A stretch of DNA of 64,000 nt from Phycisphaerales bacterium (lineage in GTDB: Bacteria > Planctomycetota > Phycisphaerae > UBA1845): contig JACKHH010000017.1 of assembly GCA_020639095.1 (NCBI GenBank), positions 1-64,000 on the forward strand, in the 5' to 3' direction. Each line of letters starts with the position of its first letter. Positions within the stretch are counted from its first letter, which is position 1. The position numbers and the translations under genes were made by a program. The notes under the pieces were generated by a model that was not told the origin of the DNA, made no database searches, and worked only from the letters and a program-made list of their open reading frames with translations. Of this stretch, positions 10,581 to 19,233 are shown one piece after another.

Positions 10581-12173
10581 CTACGCAGATTCCGCCAGGG
10601 CGGGCGCCGCCTGCTCGCGGGCGTAGGCCCGCTGCAAACCGTACTCGAACGCGTCGTACAGCGCTTGCCAACTGGCTTCGATGATATTCTGCGATGCCCC
10701 GACGGTTGTCCAGGACTTTTCGCCGTCGGTGAAGTCGATGAGCACGCGCGTGATCGCACGCGTGCCGTTCGGCCCGTCAAGAATACGCACCTTGTAGTCC
10801 GTCAGCCGCAGACGATCGATCTCGGGATACGACGGCGCGAGCGCCTTGCGCAGCGCGATGTCGAGCGCTCCGACAGGGCCCACACCCTCAGCCGCGGTGT
10901 GCTGCACCTCACCATTCACGTCGATTTTCACGCTCGCTTCCGCAAGGTGGCCGCGACCTTCGCGGTGTTCAACGACCACCATGAAGTCGCGGAGGCTGAA
11001 GAACGGAGCGTAATCGTCACGTTGACGGCGGAGCATCAGTTCAACGGACGCCTCAGCCGCTTCAAACGAGAAGCCCTGGTTTTCCAAATCCTTGATGCGT
11101 TCGAGCACGGTCGTCTTGATCTCGGCATCGAACTCGCCCAGGTCATACTCGCGGGCTTTGCGGTGAATGTTGCCGCGCCCTGAGAGTTCCGAGACAAGCA
11201 CGCGCGTCGCGTTTCCGACGGTGCCGGGCGTGATGTGCTCGTACGAACCGGAATCGCGTTCGAGTGCTGCGACGTGTACGCCGCCTTTGTGCGCGAAGGC
11301 GCTGCGTCCGACGTACGGAGCGCCGTTGTGCAGCGCGACGTTGCACAGTTCGCTGACGGCCCGGGCCACGTCGGTCAGGCGGTTAATCTTGCCTGCCGGC
11401 AGGGCGGTGTCGTCCATCTTGAGTTCGATGTTCGCGATGATCGGGCAGAGGTCCGCGTTGCCGCAGCGCTCGCCGATGCCGTTGATCGTGCCCTGTACGT
11501 GTTCCGCGCCCGCTTGCAAGGCGCAGATTGAGTTGGCCACGGCGCAGCCACTGTCGTTGTGCGCGTGAATGCCGACCGGAACCTCAACGAGTGACACGAC
11601 GCGGCGCACGATATCGGCAAGCTGCCAAGGCAGGGTGCCGCCATTCGTATCGCAAAGCACGACCGCGCGAGCGCCACCGGCGATCGCGGCATGCAGCGTC
11701 TTGATCGCGTAGTCGGGATCGGCTGCGTAGCCGTCGAAGAAGTGCTCGGCATCGTAGATCACGTCGCGATCATTGCTCCGCAGGTACGCGACGCTCTGCT
11801 CGATGAGCCGCAGGTTGTTGTCCAGGTCGGTTCGCAGCACCTCAGTGACGTGCCGCGTCCAGCTCTTGCCGAAAATCGTCGCGACCGGGGCTTCGCTTTC
11901 GAGCAACGCGCGGAGGTTGTCGTCCTTGTCCGGGGTGAGTGACGGCCTGCACGTGCTGCCGAACGCGGCAATACGCGCGTTGGCAAGGTCAAGTGAACGT
12001 ACCGCGTGGAAGTATTCGATGTCCTTCGGGTTCGACCCGGGCCAGCCGCCCTCGATAAGGTGAATCCCAAAGTCGTCGAGCAACTCGGTGATGCGCAGCT
12101 TGTCGTGCACGGTGAGGCTGATGCCCTCACCCTGCGTCCCGTCGCGGAGAGTCGTGTCATAAAGCTCGATCAC
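10581..12173 (-). CDS. cimA: (R)-citramalate synthase
   Basis: Member of the isopropylmalate/homocitrate/citramalate synthase family, condensing acetyl-CoA with an alpha-keto acid. The 530-residue protein opens with the catalytic motif YDTTLRDGTQGEG and has the metal-binding HAHNDSG, followed by the LeuA-type allosteric domain. TLRDGTQGEG rather than the GEQSPG of LeuA, the divergence from the leuA product in the same operon, and the length all favour citramalate synthase, which would supply isoleucine from pyruvate without threonine. It starts at GTG, overlapping the leuD stop codon (GTGA), so translation is coupled. Homocitrate synthase is the main alternative but less likely in this context. 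Confidence 0.85.
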   Translation of the reverse strand: MIELYDTTLRDGTQGEGISLTVHDKLRITELLDDFGIHLIEGGWPGSNPKDIEYFHAVRSLDLANARIAAFGSTCRPSLTPDKDDNLRALLESEAPVATIFGKSWTRHVTEVLRTDLDNNLRLIEQSVAYLRSNDRDVIYDAEHFFDGYAADPDYAIKTLHAAIAGGARAVVLCDTNGGTLPWQLADIVRRVVSLVEVPVGIHAHNDSGCAVANSICALQAGAEHVQGTINGIGERCGNADLCPIIANIELKMDDTALPAGKINRLTDVARAVSELCNVALHNGAPYVGRSAFAHKGGVHVAALERDSGSYEHITPGTVGNATRVLVSELSGRGNIHRKAREYDLGEFDAEIKTTVLERIKDLENQGFSFEAAEASVELMLRRQRDDYAPFFSLRDFMVVVEHREGRGHLAEASVKIDVNGEVQHTAAEGVGPVGALDIALRKALAPSYPEIDRLRLTDYKVRILDGPNGTRAITRVLIDFTDGEKSWTTVGASQNIIEASWQALYDAFEYGLQRAYAREQAAPALAESA

Positions 12174-12733
12174 GATGCGGCGCTCCTTTCGGGAACCAAC
12201 CCGGTCTCGCGGGCATAAGCGAACAAACCGCCCGCAGCCACAACCGTCTTCACCTCGCCCAACGGGTTGAGCGCGTGCGAAGCACCATCGGCAGCACGCT
12301 TCACCGTCAACGCGTCAAGGTCGATTTCCAACGCGTCACCCGTCTTGAACACCTCGCACAACCGCTCGGGGCAATCGGCTGGGTAAAGCTCGCCAGTCGC
12401 GATGCAGTTGCGAAAGAAGATCCGCGCGAACGACTCCGCGATGACGATCTCAACGCCGGCAGCGCCCAAAGCGATCGGCGCATGCTCACGCGACGAGCCG
12501 CAACCGAAATTCCGCCCGGCGATGATGATGTTGTACGGGCAGGGCACTTTCTCGTTTTCCGTCAGCCGCGTGGGGTATTCCTCCACCGGCAGCCCGCAAA
12601 GCGCGTACGTGCCCAACTTGCGATATTCCTCTTCGATCGTCGGCACGAGCGCGAGGTACTGCGCGGGAATGATCTGGTCGGTGTCGATGTTGTCGCCGAC
12701 CACATAGGCTTTTCCACGAATGACCGTGCTCAT
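12170..12733 (-). CDS. leuD: 3-isopropylmalate dehydratase, small subunit
   Basis: Swivel-domain subunit of isopropylmalate isomerase, pairing with the leuC product to interconvert 2- and 3-isopropylmalate (and citramalate derivatives). The 187-residue chain has the expected DTDQIIPAQYL segment near the N-terminus and the substrate loop GCGSSREHAP. It belongs to the bacterial/archaeal short type rather than the roughly 200-residue enterobacterial type. Its start overlaps the leuC stop (ATGA) and its stop overlaps the cimA start (GTGA). Confidence 0.96.
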   Translation of the reverse strand: MSTVIRGKAYVVGDNIDTDQIIPAQYLALVPTIEEEYRKLGTYALCGLPVEEYPTRLTENEKVPCPYNIIIAGRNFGCGSSREHAPIALGAAGVEIVIAESFARIFFRNCIATGELYPADCPERLCEVFKTGDALEIDLDALTVKRAADGASHALNPLGEVKTVVAAGGLFAYARETGLVPERSAAS

Positions 12734-14136
12734 GCGCCCACCTCCTCAAGTTCGCGAACGCCCGGCAAGTAGTCGCGGGGATCGACGATGTGACCCGCCA
12801 GCGCCGATGCCGCAACTGTGTACGGGCTCGCGAGATAGATGCGTCCGCCCGCGTCGCCCATGCGTCCCGGGAAGTTGCGGTTGGTCGTGCTGATGCAGGA
12901 CAGCGGCTCGTTGATCCGCCCGAACGTGTCGGAAGGTCCGCCGAGGCACGCGGCGCAACCGGCGTTTTCCGTCATGCGGACGCCGGCATCGAGCAGCACG
13001 TCCCACGTGCTTCTGCCGTTGCGACGATTGGCTTTGAGTTCGCGAACGATTTGCGGGGTCGCGGGCACGCCGAACGTGTCGATGCGCACTTCCTTGCCGT
13101 CGACAATGTCGGCGAAGGCCTCGAAGTCGCTGGTCTTTCCGCCGGTACACGAGCCGATGTACGCGCGGTCGAGCTTGATGTCGCCGCACGCGGACGCCAC
13201 CTTGCGCCGACCCGGATCGGGGTGCAGCGCCACCGTCGGCTCCAGCGCGGAAAGATCAACCGTAAGGTCGTACACGTAGTTCGCGCCGGCATCGGGCGTC
13301 ACGGTTTCAAACGGAACGGCAGTGCCATGCTCAGCCGCTCGCGCCTTCACGAACGCGATCGTCTTGGCATCGGCTTCGAAGATTGCGTTCTTCGCACCGG
13401 CTTCAACGCCCATGTTCGCAACGGTCATGCGGTCGTCGATGCTCATCGGCCCGACGCCTTCGCCGCCGAACTCCATGGCTTTGTAGGTCGCGCCGTCGAA
13501 TCCGATTTCGCCGATGACGTGCAGGATGATGTCCTTGGCCATCACTCCGGGCTGCATTTCGCCCACGAGGCGGAAGCGCATCGTCGGTGGGGTGCGGAGC
13601 AGGATCTTGCCCGTGCCCATGACGAACGCGGCATCGGTGTTGCCGATGCCGGTTGCGAATTCCCCAAAGGCGCCAGCCGTACACGTGTGCGAGTCGGTGC
13701 CCACGAGCACCTCACCGGGACGCGTGTGCCCCTTCTCCGGCAGGGCGATGTGACATACGCCCGCGTACTTCGCACCGTACTGCGCCAGTTCAATGCCGCG
13801 CGACGCGTCGAATTCCCACTTGCCGCTCGGGTCATCGATCACGTCGTAGAAGTAGGGGATTCCCTGGTCGCGAACGAACTCGCGAAGAATGTCCACGTTG
13901 CGGTTCGAGCGGCGGTCGGACGTGAAGATGTAGTGATCGGGAATGATCACCACGCGCTTCGCGTCCCACACGCGCGCCTTCTCGCCGAACTCGCGTTTGA
14001 ACACGCCGATGGTGCCCGGCCCGCAGACGTCGTGCGTCATCAGCACGTCAACGTCGACAAGCACGCTGTCACCAGCCGTCACCGCCGACTTGCCGGCGCG
14101 ACGCGCGAGAATCTTTTCCGTAAGGGTCATGCTCAT
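12730..14136 (-). CDS. leuC: 3-isopropylmalate dehydratase, large subunit
   Basis: Aconitase-family subunit carrying the 4Fe-4S cluster. Cluster cysteines are visible in SCTGGKTSD and in the CAACLGG motif, and GTDSHTCTAGAFG is intact. The length of 468 residues is normal. Only two bases separate its start from the leuA stop, and its own stop overlaps leuD. Confidence 0.97.
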   Translation of the reverse strand: MSMTLTEKILARRAGKSAVTAGDSVLVDVDVLMTHDVCGPGTIGVFKREFGEKARVWDAKRVVIIPDHYIFTSDRRSNRNVDILREFVRDQGIPYFYDVIDDPSGKWEFDASRGIELAQYGAKYAGVCHIALPEKGHTRPGEVLVGTDSHTCTAGAFGEFATGIGNTDAAFVMGTGKILLRTPPTMRFRLVGEMQPGVMAKDIILHVIGEIGFDGATYKAMEFGGEGVGPMSIDDRMTVANMGVEAGAKNAIFEADAKTIAFVKARAAEHGTAVPFETVTPDAGANYVYDLTVDLSALEPTVALHPDPGRRKVASACGDIKLDRAYIGSCTGGKTSDFEAFADIVDGKEVRIDTFGVPATPQIVRELKANRRNGRSTWDVLLDAGVRMTENAGCAACLGGPSDTFGRINEPLSCISTTNRNFPGRMGDAGGRIYLASPYTVAASALAGHIVDPRDYLPGVRELEEVGA

Positions 14137-14138
14137 AA

Positions 14139-15725
14139 CTACGCCACCGCCTCTGCCGATGCGGCGCCTGTGTCCTGTTTCTTACGCAACGCCGCGCGGG
14201 CGAGCTTGTTCAGTGCCGAGAGATACGCCTTCGCACTCGCGACGAGAATGTCCGCGTCGGTGCCATGGCCGCTGAACGTGCGCGGGGCTTCATCCTTGCT
14301 GCGGATGCGCACCGTCACTTCGCCGAGCGTGTCGATACCACCGCTCACCGCGTGTACCACGTACTCGCGCAACTCGACATCGAGGCGACAGATGCGGTTG
14401 ACCGCGGTGAAGATCGCATCGACCGGACCGGTACCGGTGGCTGCCAGCGTTTCGTACTCACCGTCCGGACGCGTGATCGAGACGCTCGCGGTCGGGATCG
14501 ACGGCACACCGCACGACACGTGTACGCCGTGCAGCACGTAGAGGTCCTCGGATTGATGAATTTCATCGGCTGCGATCGCTTCGAGTTCCGCTTCGGTGAC
14601 TTCCTTGCGCGCATCGGCGTACCGTTTGAAACGCTGGAAAATGCGGTCGAGCTGCTCTTCACCGTGCAGTTCGAAACCGATTTCTTCGAGGCGCATGCGC
14701 AGCGCGTGGCGACCGGAGTGCTTGCCCAGCACGAGGTGACTCTGCGCCAGCCCGACGGTTTCGGGCGTCATGATTTCATAGGTTTCGGCATACTTGATCA
14801 CGCCGTCCTGATGAATCCCGGCTTCGTGTGCGAAGGCATTGGCCCCGACGATCGCCTTGTTCGGCGGAACGCTGATGCCCGTGCGCGTCGACACGAGATG
14901 GCTTGAACGCACGAGATGCGTCGAGTCGATGCCGGTCTTCAGGTTGTAGTAGTTCGGCCGGGTGCGCAGCGACATCACGATTTCTTCGAGCGATGCGTTG
15001 CCCGCGCGCTCGCCGATGCCGTTGATCGTACACTCCGCCTGACGCGCACCCGCCTGCAAACCCGCGAGCGTGTTCGCGGTGGCGAAGCCGAGATCATCGT
15101 GGCAGTGTACCGAGACGATGCACTTCTCGATGCCCGGAACGTGCTTGAACATTCCGCGAATCAACTCGCCGTACTCCGCGGGCTGAATGTAGCCGACGGT
15201 GTCGGGCACGTTGAGCGTGGTCGCTCCGGCTTCCACTGCCGCGGCGAAGACCTCGTAGAGATACGTCGGGTCGGTCCGGCTCGCGTCCTCGGCGCTGAAC
15301 TCAATGTCGGCGCAGTGCTGCCGGGCGTAGGCGACCATCTCGCTCACCTTGGCGAGCACCTGTTCGCGAGTCATCCGCAGCTTGTGCTCGAGGTGAATGT
15401 CCGACGTCGCGATGAACGTGTGAATTCGCGGTTTGGCTGCGGGCGATACCGCTTCCCAGCACGCGTCGATGTCGGGCGGATGCGCGCGACAAAGACCGGC
15501 GATGATCGGGCCCTTCGCCGTGCCCACCTCGCTTGCGGCGCGTTTGACCGCTTCCAGGTCGCCGGGCGAAGCCGCTGGAAAACCGGCTTCGATCACGTCC
15601 ACGCCCATGCGGGCGAGTTGGTGTGCGATTTCGATTTTGGCTTCGGTGTCGAGCGTGGCGCCGGGGGATTGTTCGCCATCGCGGAGGGTTGTATCGAAAA
15701 TCCGTACGTAACTGTCATCTGACAT
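14139..15725 (-). CDS. leuA: 2-isopropylmalate synthase
   Basis: First committed step of leucine synthesis: acetyl-CoA plus 2-ketoisovalerate. The 528-residue enzyme has FDTTLRDGEQSPG at the N-terminus, the metal-binding HCHDDLG, and a full C-terminal LeuA regulatory domain, so leucine feedback control is expected. It lies 75 bases after ilvC, a gap occupied by a very stable hairpin that may separate ilv from leu expression. Confidence 0.97.
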   Translation of the reverse strand: MSDDSYVRIFDTTLRDGEQSPGATLDTEAKIEIAHQLARMGVDVIEAGFPAASPGDLEAVKRAASEVGTAKGPIIAGLCRAHPPDIDACWEAVSPAAKPRIHTFIATSDIHLEHKLRMTREQVLAKVSEMVAYARQHCADIEFSAEDASRTDPTYLYEVFAAAVEAGATTLNVPDTVGYIQPAEYGELIRGMFKHVPGIEKCIVSVHCHDDLGFATANTLAGLQAGARQAECTINGIGERAGNASLEEIVMSLRTRPNYYNLKTGIDSTHLVRSSHLVSTRTGISVPPNKAIVGANAFAHEAGIHQDGVIKYAETYEIMTPETVGLAQSHLVLGKHSGRHALRMRLEEIGFELHGEEQLDRIFQRFKRYADARKEVTEAELEAIAADEIHQSEDLYVLHGVHVSCGVPSIPTASVSITRPDGEYETLAATGTGPVDAIFTAVNRICRLDVELREYVVHAVSGGIDTLGEVTVRIRSKDEAPRTFSGHGTDADILVASAKAYLSALNKLARAALRKKQDTGAASAEAVA

Positions 15726-15761
15726 GGGGAATGCCCCTATCTGTTAGCGGCGTTAGGCGTC

Positions 15762-15794
15762 GCGGCGCCGCCCCGGTTCACAGGGCGGCGCCGC
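15762..15794. repeat. Stable 12-bp hairpin between ilvC and leuA
   Basis: Arms GCGGCGCCGCCC (15762-15773) and its perfect complement (15783-15794) with a 9-base loop. No U-run follows on the minus strand, so a mRNA-stabilising or processing role within the operon is more likely than termination. Confidence 0.75.
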
Positions 15795-15800
15795 AACGCG

Positions 15801-16832
15801 TCATACGCCGACCGCATCTGATACCGGTACAGCATCCTTCTGCTTACGTTGCAACCAGGGCATCAAGCTTCGCAGCCTGCGACCCACGTGCTCGATTTCG
15901 TGTTCCGATTGCTCGGCTGCTCGCTTCTTCATGTTCGGTTTGCCCGCGGCACATTCCGCCATCCACTCGTCGGCGAACTTGCCCGACTGGATTTCGCCGA
16001 GCAGTTGCTTCATCGCCTCACGCGCTTGCGAACCCACCACGCGCGGACCGCGGGTGATGTCGCCATACTCTGCCGTGTTGCTGATGGAGGAACGCATACC
16101 GGTGATACCGTGCTCGTAGATCAAGTCCACGATCAGCTTCACCTCGTGCAAACACTCGAAGTACGCCATCTCCGGCGCATAGCCCGCAGCCACGAGCGTT
16201 TCGTATCCCGCGCGGATCAACTCGGTGAGCCCGCCGCAGAGCACCGCCTGTTCGCCGAACAGGTCCGTCTCCGCCTCTTCGCGGAAGCTCGTCTCGATGA
16301 TGCCGACGCGGCCGCCACCGATCCCGCTGGCGTATGCCAAACCAATGTCGCGGGTATCGCCGGACGGATCCTGTTGCACGGCAAGTAAACAGGGCACGCC
16401 ATTGCCCGCGACGTATTCGCGACGGACAAGGTGCCCAGGACCTTTCGGGGCCACCAGGAAGATGTTCACGCCTTCCGGCGCGACGATCTTCTTGAAGTGA
16501 ATCGCAAAACCATGTGCAAACGCAAGGTACGCATCGCTCTTCAGATTCGGCGCGATGTCTTTCTTGTAGGTTTCCGGCTGGAGTTCGTCGGGAATCAGGA
16601 TCATCACGACGTCGCTCTGCGCAACCGCTTTCGCCGTTGGGAAAACTTGCAGGCCCGCATCCTCGGCCCGCGCCCAGGACGCGCTGCCCTCGCGCAGGCC
16701 GACGATTACGTCGTGCCCGCTGTCGTGCAGGTTGAGCGCATGGGCGTGGCCCTGCGAACCAAAACCAATGATGGCGATGCGCTTGCCGTTAAGCGCCTCG
16801 GTGCGGCAGTCGTTGTCGTGAAGGACGTTCAC
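15801..16832 (-). CDS. ilvC: Ketol-acid reductoisomerase (NAD(P)H), class I
   Basis: Isomerises and reduces acetolactate and acetohydroxybutyrate to the dihydroxy acids. The Rossmann motif GFGSQGHAHALNL is followed by the all-helical knotted domain. At 343 residues it is the short class I form. The GTG at 16832 was chosen because AGGAG lies at a good distance and the family begins here; the frame runs 20 codons further up without similarity. It is third in the operon behind ilvB and the small subunit, separated from the latter by a 162-base repeat-filled gap. Confidence 0.96.
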   Translation of the reverse strand: MNVLHDNDCRTEALNGKRIAIIGFGSQGHAHALNLHDSGHDVIVGLREGSASWARAEDAGLQVFPTAKAVAQSDVVMILIPDELQPETYKKDIAPNLKSDAYLAFAHGFAIHFKKIVAPEGVNIFLVAPKGPGHLVRREYVAGNGVPCLLAVQQDPSGDTRDIGLAYASGIGGGRVGIIETSFREEAETDLFGEQAVLCGGLTELIRAGYETLVAAGYAPEMAYFECLHEVKLIVDLIYEHGITGMRSSISNTAEYGDITRGPRVVGSQAREAMKQLLGEIQSGKFADEWMAECAAGKPNMKKRAAEQSEHEIEHVGRRLRSLMPWLQRKQKDAVPVSDAVGV

Positions 16833-16908
16833 GGGTCTTCTCCTACAACAGGTTGTCGATTGCAAAGCGCAGACGCGCTTGGAATTTCTCAATGCGCCAC
16901 CATCGTAT

Positions 16909-16987
16909 GGGTGGCACTGACAAGCTTTGCTTGTCAGTGGTGCGTCCAGGAATGCCCATGGTCAAGCAAAGCTTGGCCATGCCACCC
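16909..16987. repeat. Cruciform repeat (GGGTGGCA family) between ilvM-like and ilvC
   Basis: Outer arms GGGTGGCA (16909-16916) and TGCCACCC (16980-16987) enclose two hairpins: 16915-16939 (perfect 11-bp stem, loop TTT) and 16958-16980 (10 pairs including one G-U, loop AAA). Related elements are at 22281-22311, 29337-29367 and 35269-35299. Confidence 0.82.
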
Positions 16988-16994
16988 CCAACAC

Positions 16995-17267
16995 CTATGC
17001 CGTGCGACGACCGGCGCGGCGCGGCGTCTGTGCCGGGGTCACGCCCAGAACGTGCAGCTCGGTCAGGCTGGTGACGTCCACCAGGCGACGCAGTTGCGGG
17101 GCGAAGCGGTGCGCCCGATCACGCGGGGCCAAGAGCACAAGGTTGGCTTGGCCGTCGGCGGCGGACAGGTACGTCACCGTTCCACCCAATCGTTGGCACA
17201 GCATCAACACCTTGGGCAGCGACGACATCTGCCGCAACTTCATTGCGAACGTTAGACTCTTCATCAT
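16995..17267 (-). CDS. Short ACT-type acetolactate synthase small subunit (IlvM-like)
   Basis: A 90-residue protein whose ATG overlaps the ilvB stop codon (ATGA), so the two are translationally coupled. Its layout (strand, helix LPKVLMLCQRLGG, strands TVTYLSAA and QANLVLLAP, helix, then LVDVTSLTEL) fits a single ACT domain and resembles the 87-residue IlvM of enterobacteria. By contrast, the common IlvH/IlvN small subunits are about 160 residues with an extra domain. The assignment rests on position, size and this pattern; primary similarity is modest. It would stabilise and possibly regulate the IlvB holoenzyme. Confidence 0.75.
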   Translation of the reverse strand: MMKSLTFAMKLRQMSSLPKVLMLCQRLGGTVTYLSAADGQANLVLLAPRDRAHRFAPQLRRLVDVTSLTELHVLGVTPAQTPRRAGRRTA

Positions 17268-18949
17268 GCTGACTCCACCATGTCCGCCAGACCAGCGCCG
17301 GCGGGAACCATCGGAAACACGTTTTCTTCCAGGTGACAGATCGCGTGCAACAGCGCAGGTCCGTCACAATTCCACCACGCCGCAAGGGTTTCACCCATGC
17401 GGTCTGCTTCGTTCAATGTGAATGCGGTCAAACCGAACACGCGGGCAAGGGCCGCGAAGTCGGGGTTGTCCGAAAGGTCGACACCGCTGTAACGGTTGTC
17501 GAAGAACATCTCCTGCCACTGCCGCACCATGCCCAGGAACTTGTTGTCCATCACCAGGATCTTGAGCGGCAGGTTGCAGCGGCGAATCGTCGCGAGTTCG
17601 GACATCGTCATCTGGAATCCGCCGTCGCCCGCGATTGCCAGCACGCGCTGATCCTTGCACGCGAACTGCGCGCCCATCGCGGAAGGCAATCCGAATCCCA
17701 TCGTGCCCGCGCCGCCCGACGTCACGAACTTCGTCGGGTGCGATGCCCGCACGCGTTGAGCAGCCCACATCTGATGCTGGCCGACGTCGGTCGTCACGAT
17801 CGCATCGCCGCCGATCAACTGCATCACTTCGTCGAGCAGTGTGGTCGGCGCGACCTTACCGTCCGCCGGTGCGGGCGCGGGATTCAAACCGGTGCCGATC
17901 GCCATGGCTTCATCGCGCCATTCGGCGAAGTCCGGCACGGGGTCGCTGGTGAACAGCGGCAGCCACATCTCAAGGGCTGCGCCCATGTCGCTGTGCAATG
18001 CTGCGTCGACCTTGACCAGCTTGCTCAACTCGCACTCGTCGATGTCGATGTGAATGATCCGCGCTTCGGGTGCGAACATCGCCAGTTTGCCGGTCACGCG
18101 GTCGTCGAAGCGAATGCCCATGGCCACGATCAGGTCGCATTCCGTGATTGCGCGGTTGCTGCGACGGTGCCCGTGCATACCCGGCATGCCCAGCCAGCCT
18201 TTGTATTCGGGATCAGCACAACCAATACCGTTCAGCGTGGTGATGACCGGCATCTGCGTGATGTCGCACCACTCGCGGAACTTCTCAGTCGCGCCCGAAA
18301 GCTTGCAACCACCGCCGACGATGCACACCGGCTTTTCCGCCGACTTGAGCAGCTCGTGGGCCAGGCGCACCTTGGCCTCATCGCACACCGGACGGGCGAC
18401 ATAGCCATCGACATGGTCGATCGGCTCGCAGCGCCGCGTGGTCGTCGCGATTTGCACGTCCTTGGGAATATCCACAACGACCGGACCGGGTCGGCCCGTC
18501 GTCGTCAGGAAAATCGCTTCCGCGATGATCTCGGGGAGATCGTCGACGTCGCGCACCTGGTAGTAATGCTTGGAGATTGCCGTCACCAGACCCGGCACGT
18601 CGGCTTCCTGGAACGCATCGGTCCCGATCAGCGCCGTCGGCACCTGGCCGGTAATGCACAGCAGGGGGGTCGAGTCCATGGCTGCGGTGCAGATGCCCGT
18701 GACCAGGTTCGTCGCACCCGGGCCCGAAGTTGCGATGCACACACCCATCCGGCCGCTCGCACGCGCGTAGCCATCAGCCGCATGCGTCGCGGACTGCTCG
18801 TGGCGCACGAGGATGTGTTCGAGCGGGGAATCGAGCAGGGCATCGTAGAACGGCATGATGGCCCCGCCGGGGTACCCGAACACCGTCGTCACGCCGGCAT
18901 CCGCCAGTGCGTCGATCACAACCTTTGAACCTGTCCGCTTCAGCATCAC
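17264..18949 (-). CDS. ilvB: Acetolactate synthase, large (catalytic) subunit
   Basis: Thiamine-diphosphate enzyme making acetolactate and acetohydroxybutyrate, the first common step of branched-chain synthesis. The 561-residue protein shows the catalytic glutamate in VRHEQSATHAADGYAR and the ThDP/Mg motif GDGGFQMTMSELATI continuing to VMDNKFLGM. Adjacent GTG (18949) and ATG (18946) are both possible starts; AAAAGGA gives better spacing to the GTG. It is the first structural gene of the operon, 72 bases past an intrinsic terminator that I interpret as an attenuator. Confidence 0.97.
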   Translation of the reverse strand: MMLKRTGSKVVIDALADAGVTTVFGYPGGAIMPFYDALLDSPLEHILVRHEQSATHAADGYARASGRMGVCIATSGPGATNLVTGICTAAMDSTPLLCITGQVPTALIGTDAFQEADVPGLVTAISKHYYQVRDVDDLPEIIAEAIFLTTTGRPGPVVVDIPKDVQIATTTRRCEPIDHVDGYVARPVCDEAKVRLAHELLKSAEKPVCIVGGGCKLSGATEKFREWCDITQMPVITTLNGIGCADPEYKGWLGMPGMHGHRRSNRAITECDLIVAMGIRFDDRVTGKLAMFAPEARIIHIDIDECELSKLVKVDAALHSDMGAALEMWLPLFTSDPVPDFAEWRDEAMAIGTGLNPAPAPADGKVAPTTLLDEVMQLIGGDAIVTTDVGQHQMWAAQRVRASHPTKFVTSGGAGTMGFGLPSAMGAQFACKDQRVLAIAGDGGFQMTMSELATIRRCNLPLKILVMDNKFLGMVRQWQEMFFDNRYSGVDLSDNPDFAALARVFGLTAFTLNEADRMGETLAAWWNCDGPALLHAICHLEENVFPMVPAGAGLADMVESA

Positions 18950-19020
18950 GTCTAATGTCCTTTTGGCGGCGTCCGTGCCCGTCTCGGTCCCAGTCGGGCC
19001 GAGGCCGTATTCATGGCCAG

Positions 19021-19055
19021 AAAAAAAGCCGACCCCCGCTTTCGCGGGCGTCGGC
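19021..19055 (-). terminator. Intrinsic terminator in the ilvB leader (attenuator terminator)
   Basis: On the minus strand, arms 19044-19055 and 19028-19039 form 12 paired positions with one mismatch around a GAAA loop, directly followed by seven T (19027-19021). It lies 28 bases after the leader-peptide stop and 72 bases before ilvB, in the orientation of the operon. Confidence 0.9.
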
Positions 19056-19171
19056 TTGTTAGTCTGACCGTTTTATCGTGGTCCTATAGGCCGATCCCGC
19101 GTCCCTCAAAGGGGCTAATAAGAATAACTACGAGTACGAGGACGAGCCCGAGGATCGAGCTCTTCGCGGGA
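19028..19171 (-). promoter_or_regulatory. Predicted ribosome-mediated attenuator, RNA segments 1 to 4
   Basis: Segment 1 (UCCCGCG, 19165-19171) lies just upstream of the branched-chain codon run and is complementary to segment 2 (CGCGGGA, within 19090-19101) at the end of the leader frame. Segment 2 (CGCGGG then UCGGC) also pairs with segment 3, the terminator 5' arm (19044-19055), as 6 plus 5 pairs around a small internal loop. Segment 3 pairs with segment 4 (19028-19039) as the terminator. The three pairings exclude one another. A ribosome stalled on the Leu/Val/Ile codons would cover segment 1 and free 2:3, allowing ilvB transcription. One reaching the stop codon would cover segment 2 and allow 3:4. 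Confidence 0.78.
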
Positions 19172-19233
19172 AGGAGTGCTGCCAGATTGTTTGCCGCCTG
19201 CAACATCAGGTCGCCAATCTGTAGATAGACCAT
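19084..19233 (-). CDS. 49-residue ilv leader peptide with Leu/Val/Ile codon run
   Basis: Small frame with ATG at 19233 and GGGGAG eight bases before it. Residues 27-39 read ILGLVLVLVVILI, so 12 of 13 codons specify leucine, valine or isoleucine. The later ones (GTA, GTA, GTT, ATT, CTT, ATT) end in A or T, unlike typical codons of this high-GC genome. It sits between a strong promoter and a terminator directly upstream of ilvB. The natural reading is an attenuation leader; it is longer than the enterobacterial examples (about 16 to 32 residues). The hydrophobic run would also suit a single-pass membrane peptide, so it could be both. The ribosome site lies in a small hairpin, 19235-19250, with 6-bp GC stem and GAGA loop. 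Confidence 0.8.
   Translation of the reverse strand: MVYLQIGDLMLQAANNLAALLPAKSSILGLVLVLVVILISPFEGRGIGL

Noticed and set aside
12790..14541. Long open frame on the plus strand opposite leuC and leuA
   Set aside because: Arg/His/Asp-rich shadow of high-GC coding DNA, with no ribosome site or domain. The same applies to frames opposite ilvB (17333-18928), the GH57-like gene (47170-49017) and the sugar transferase (59942-61450).
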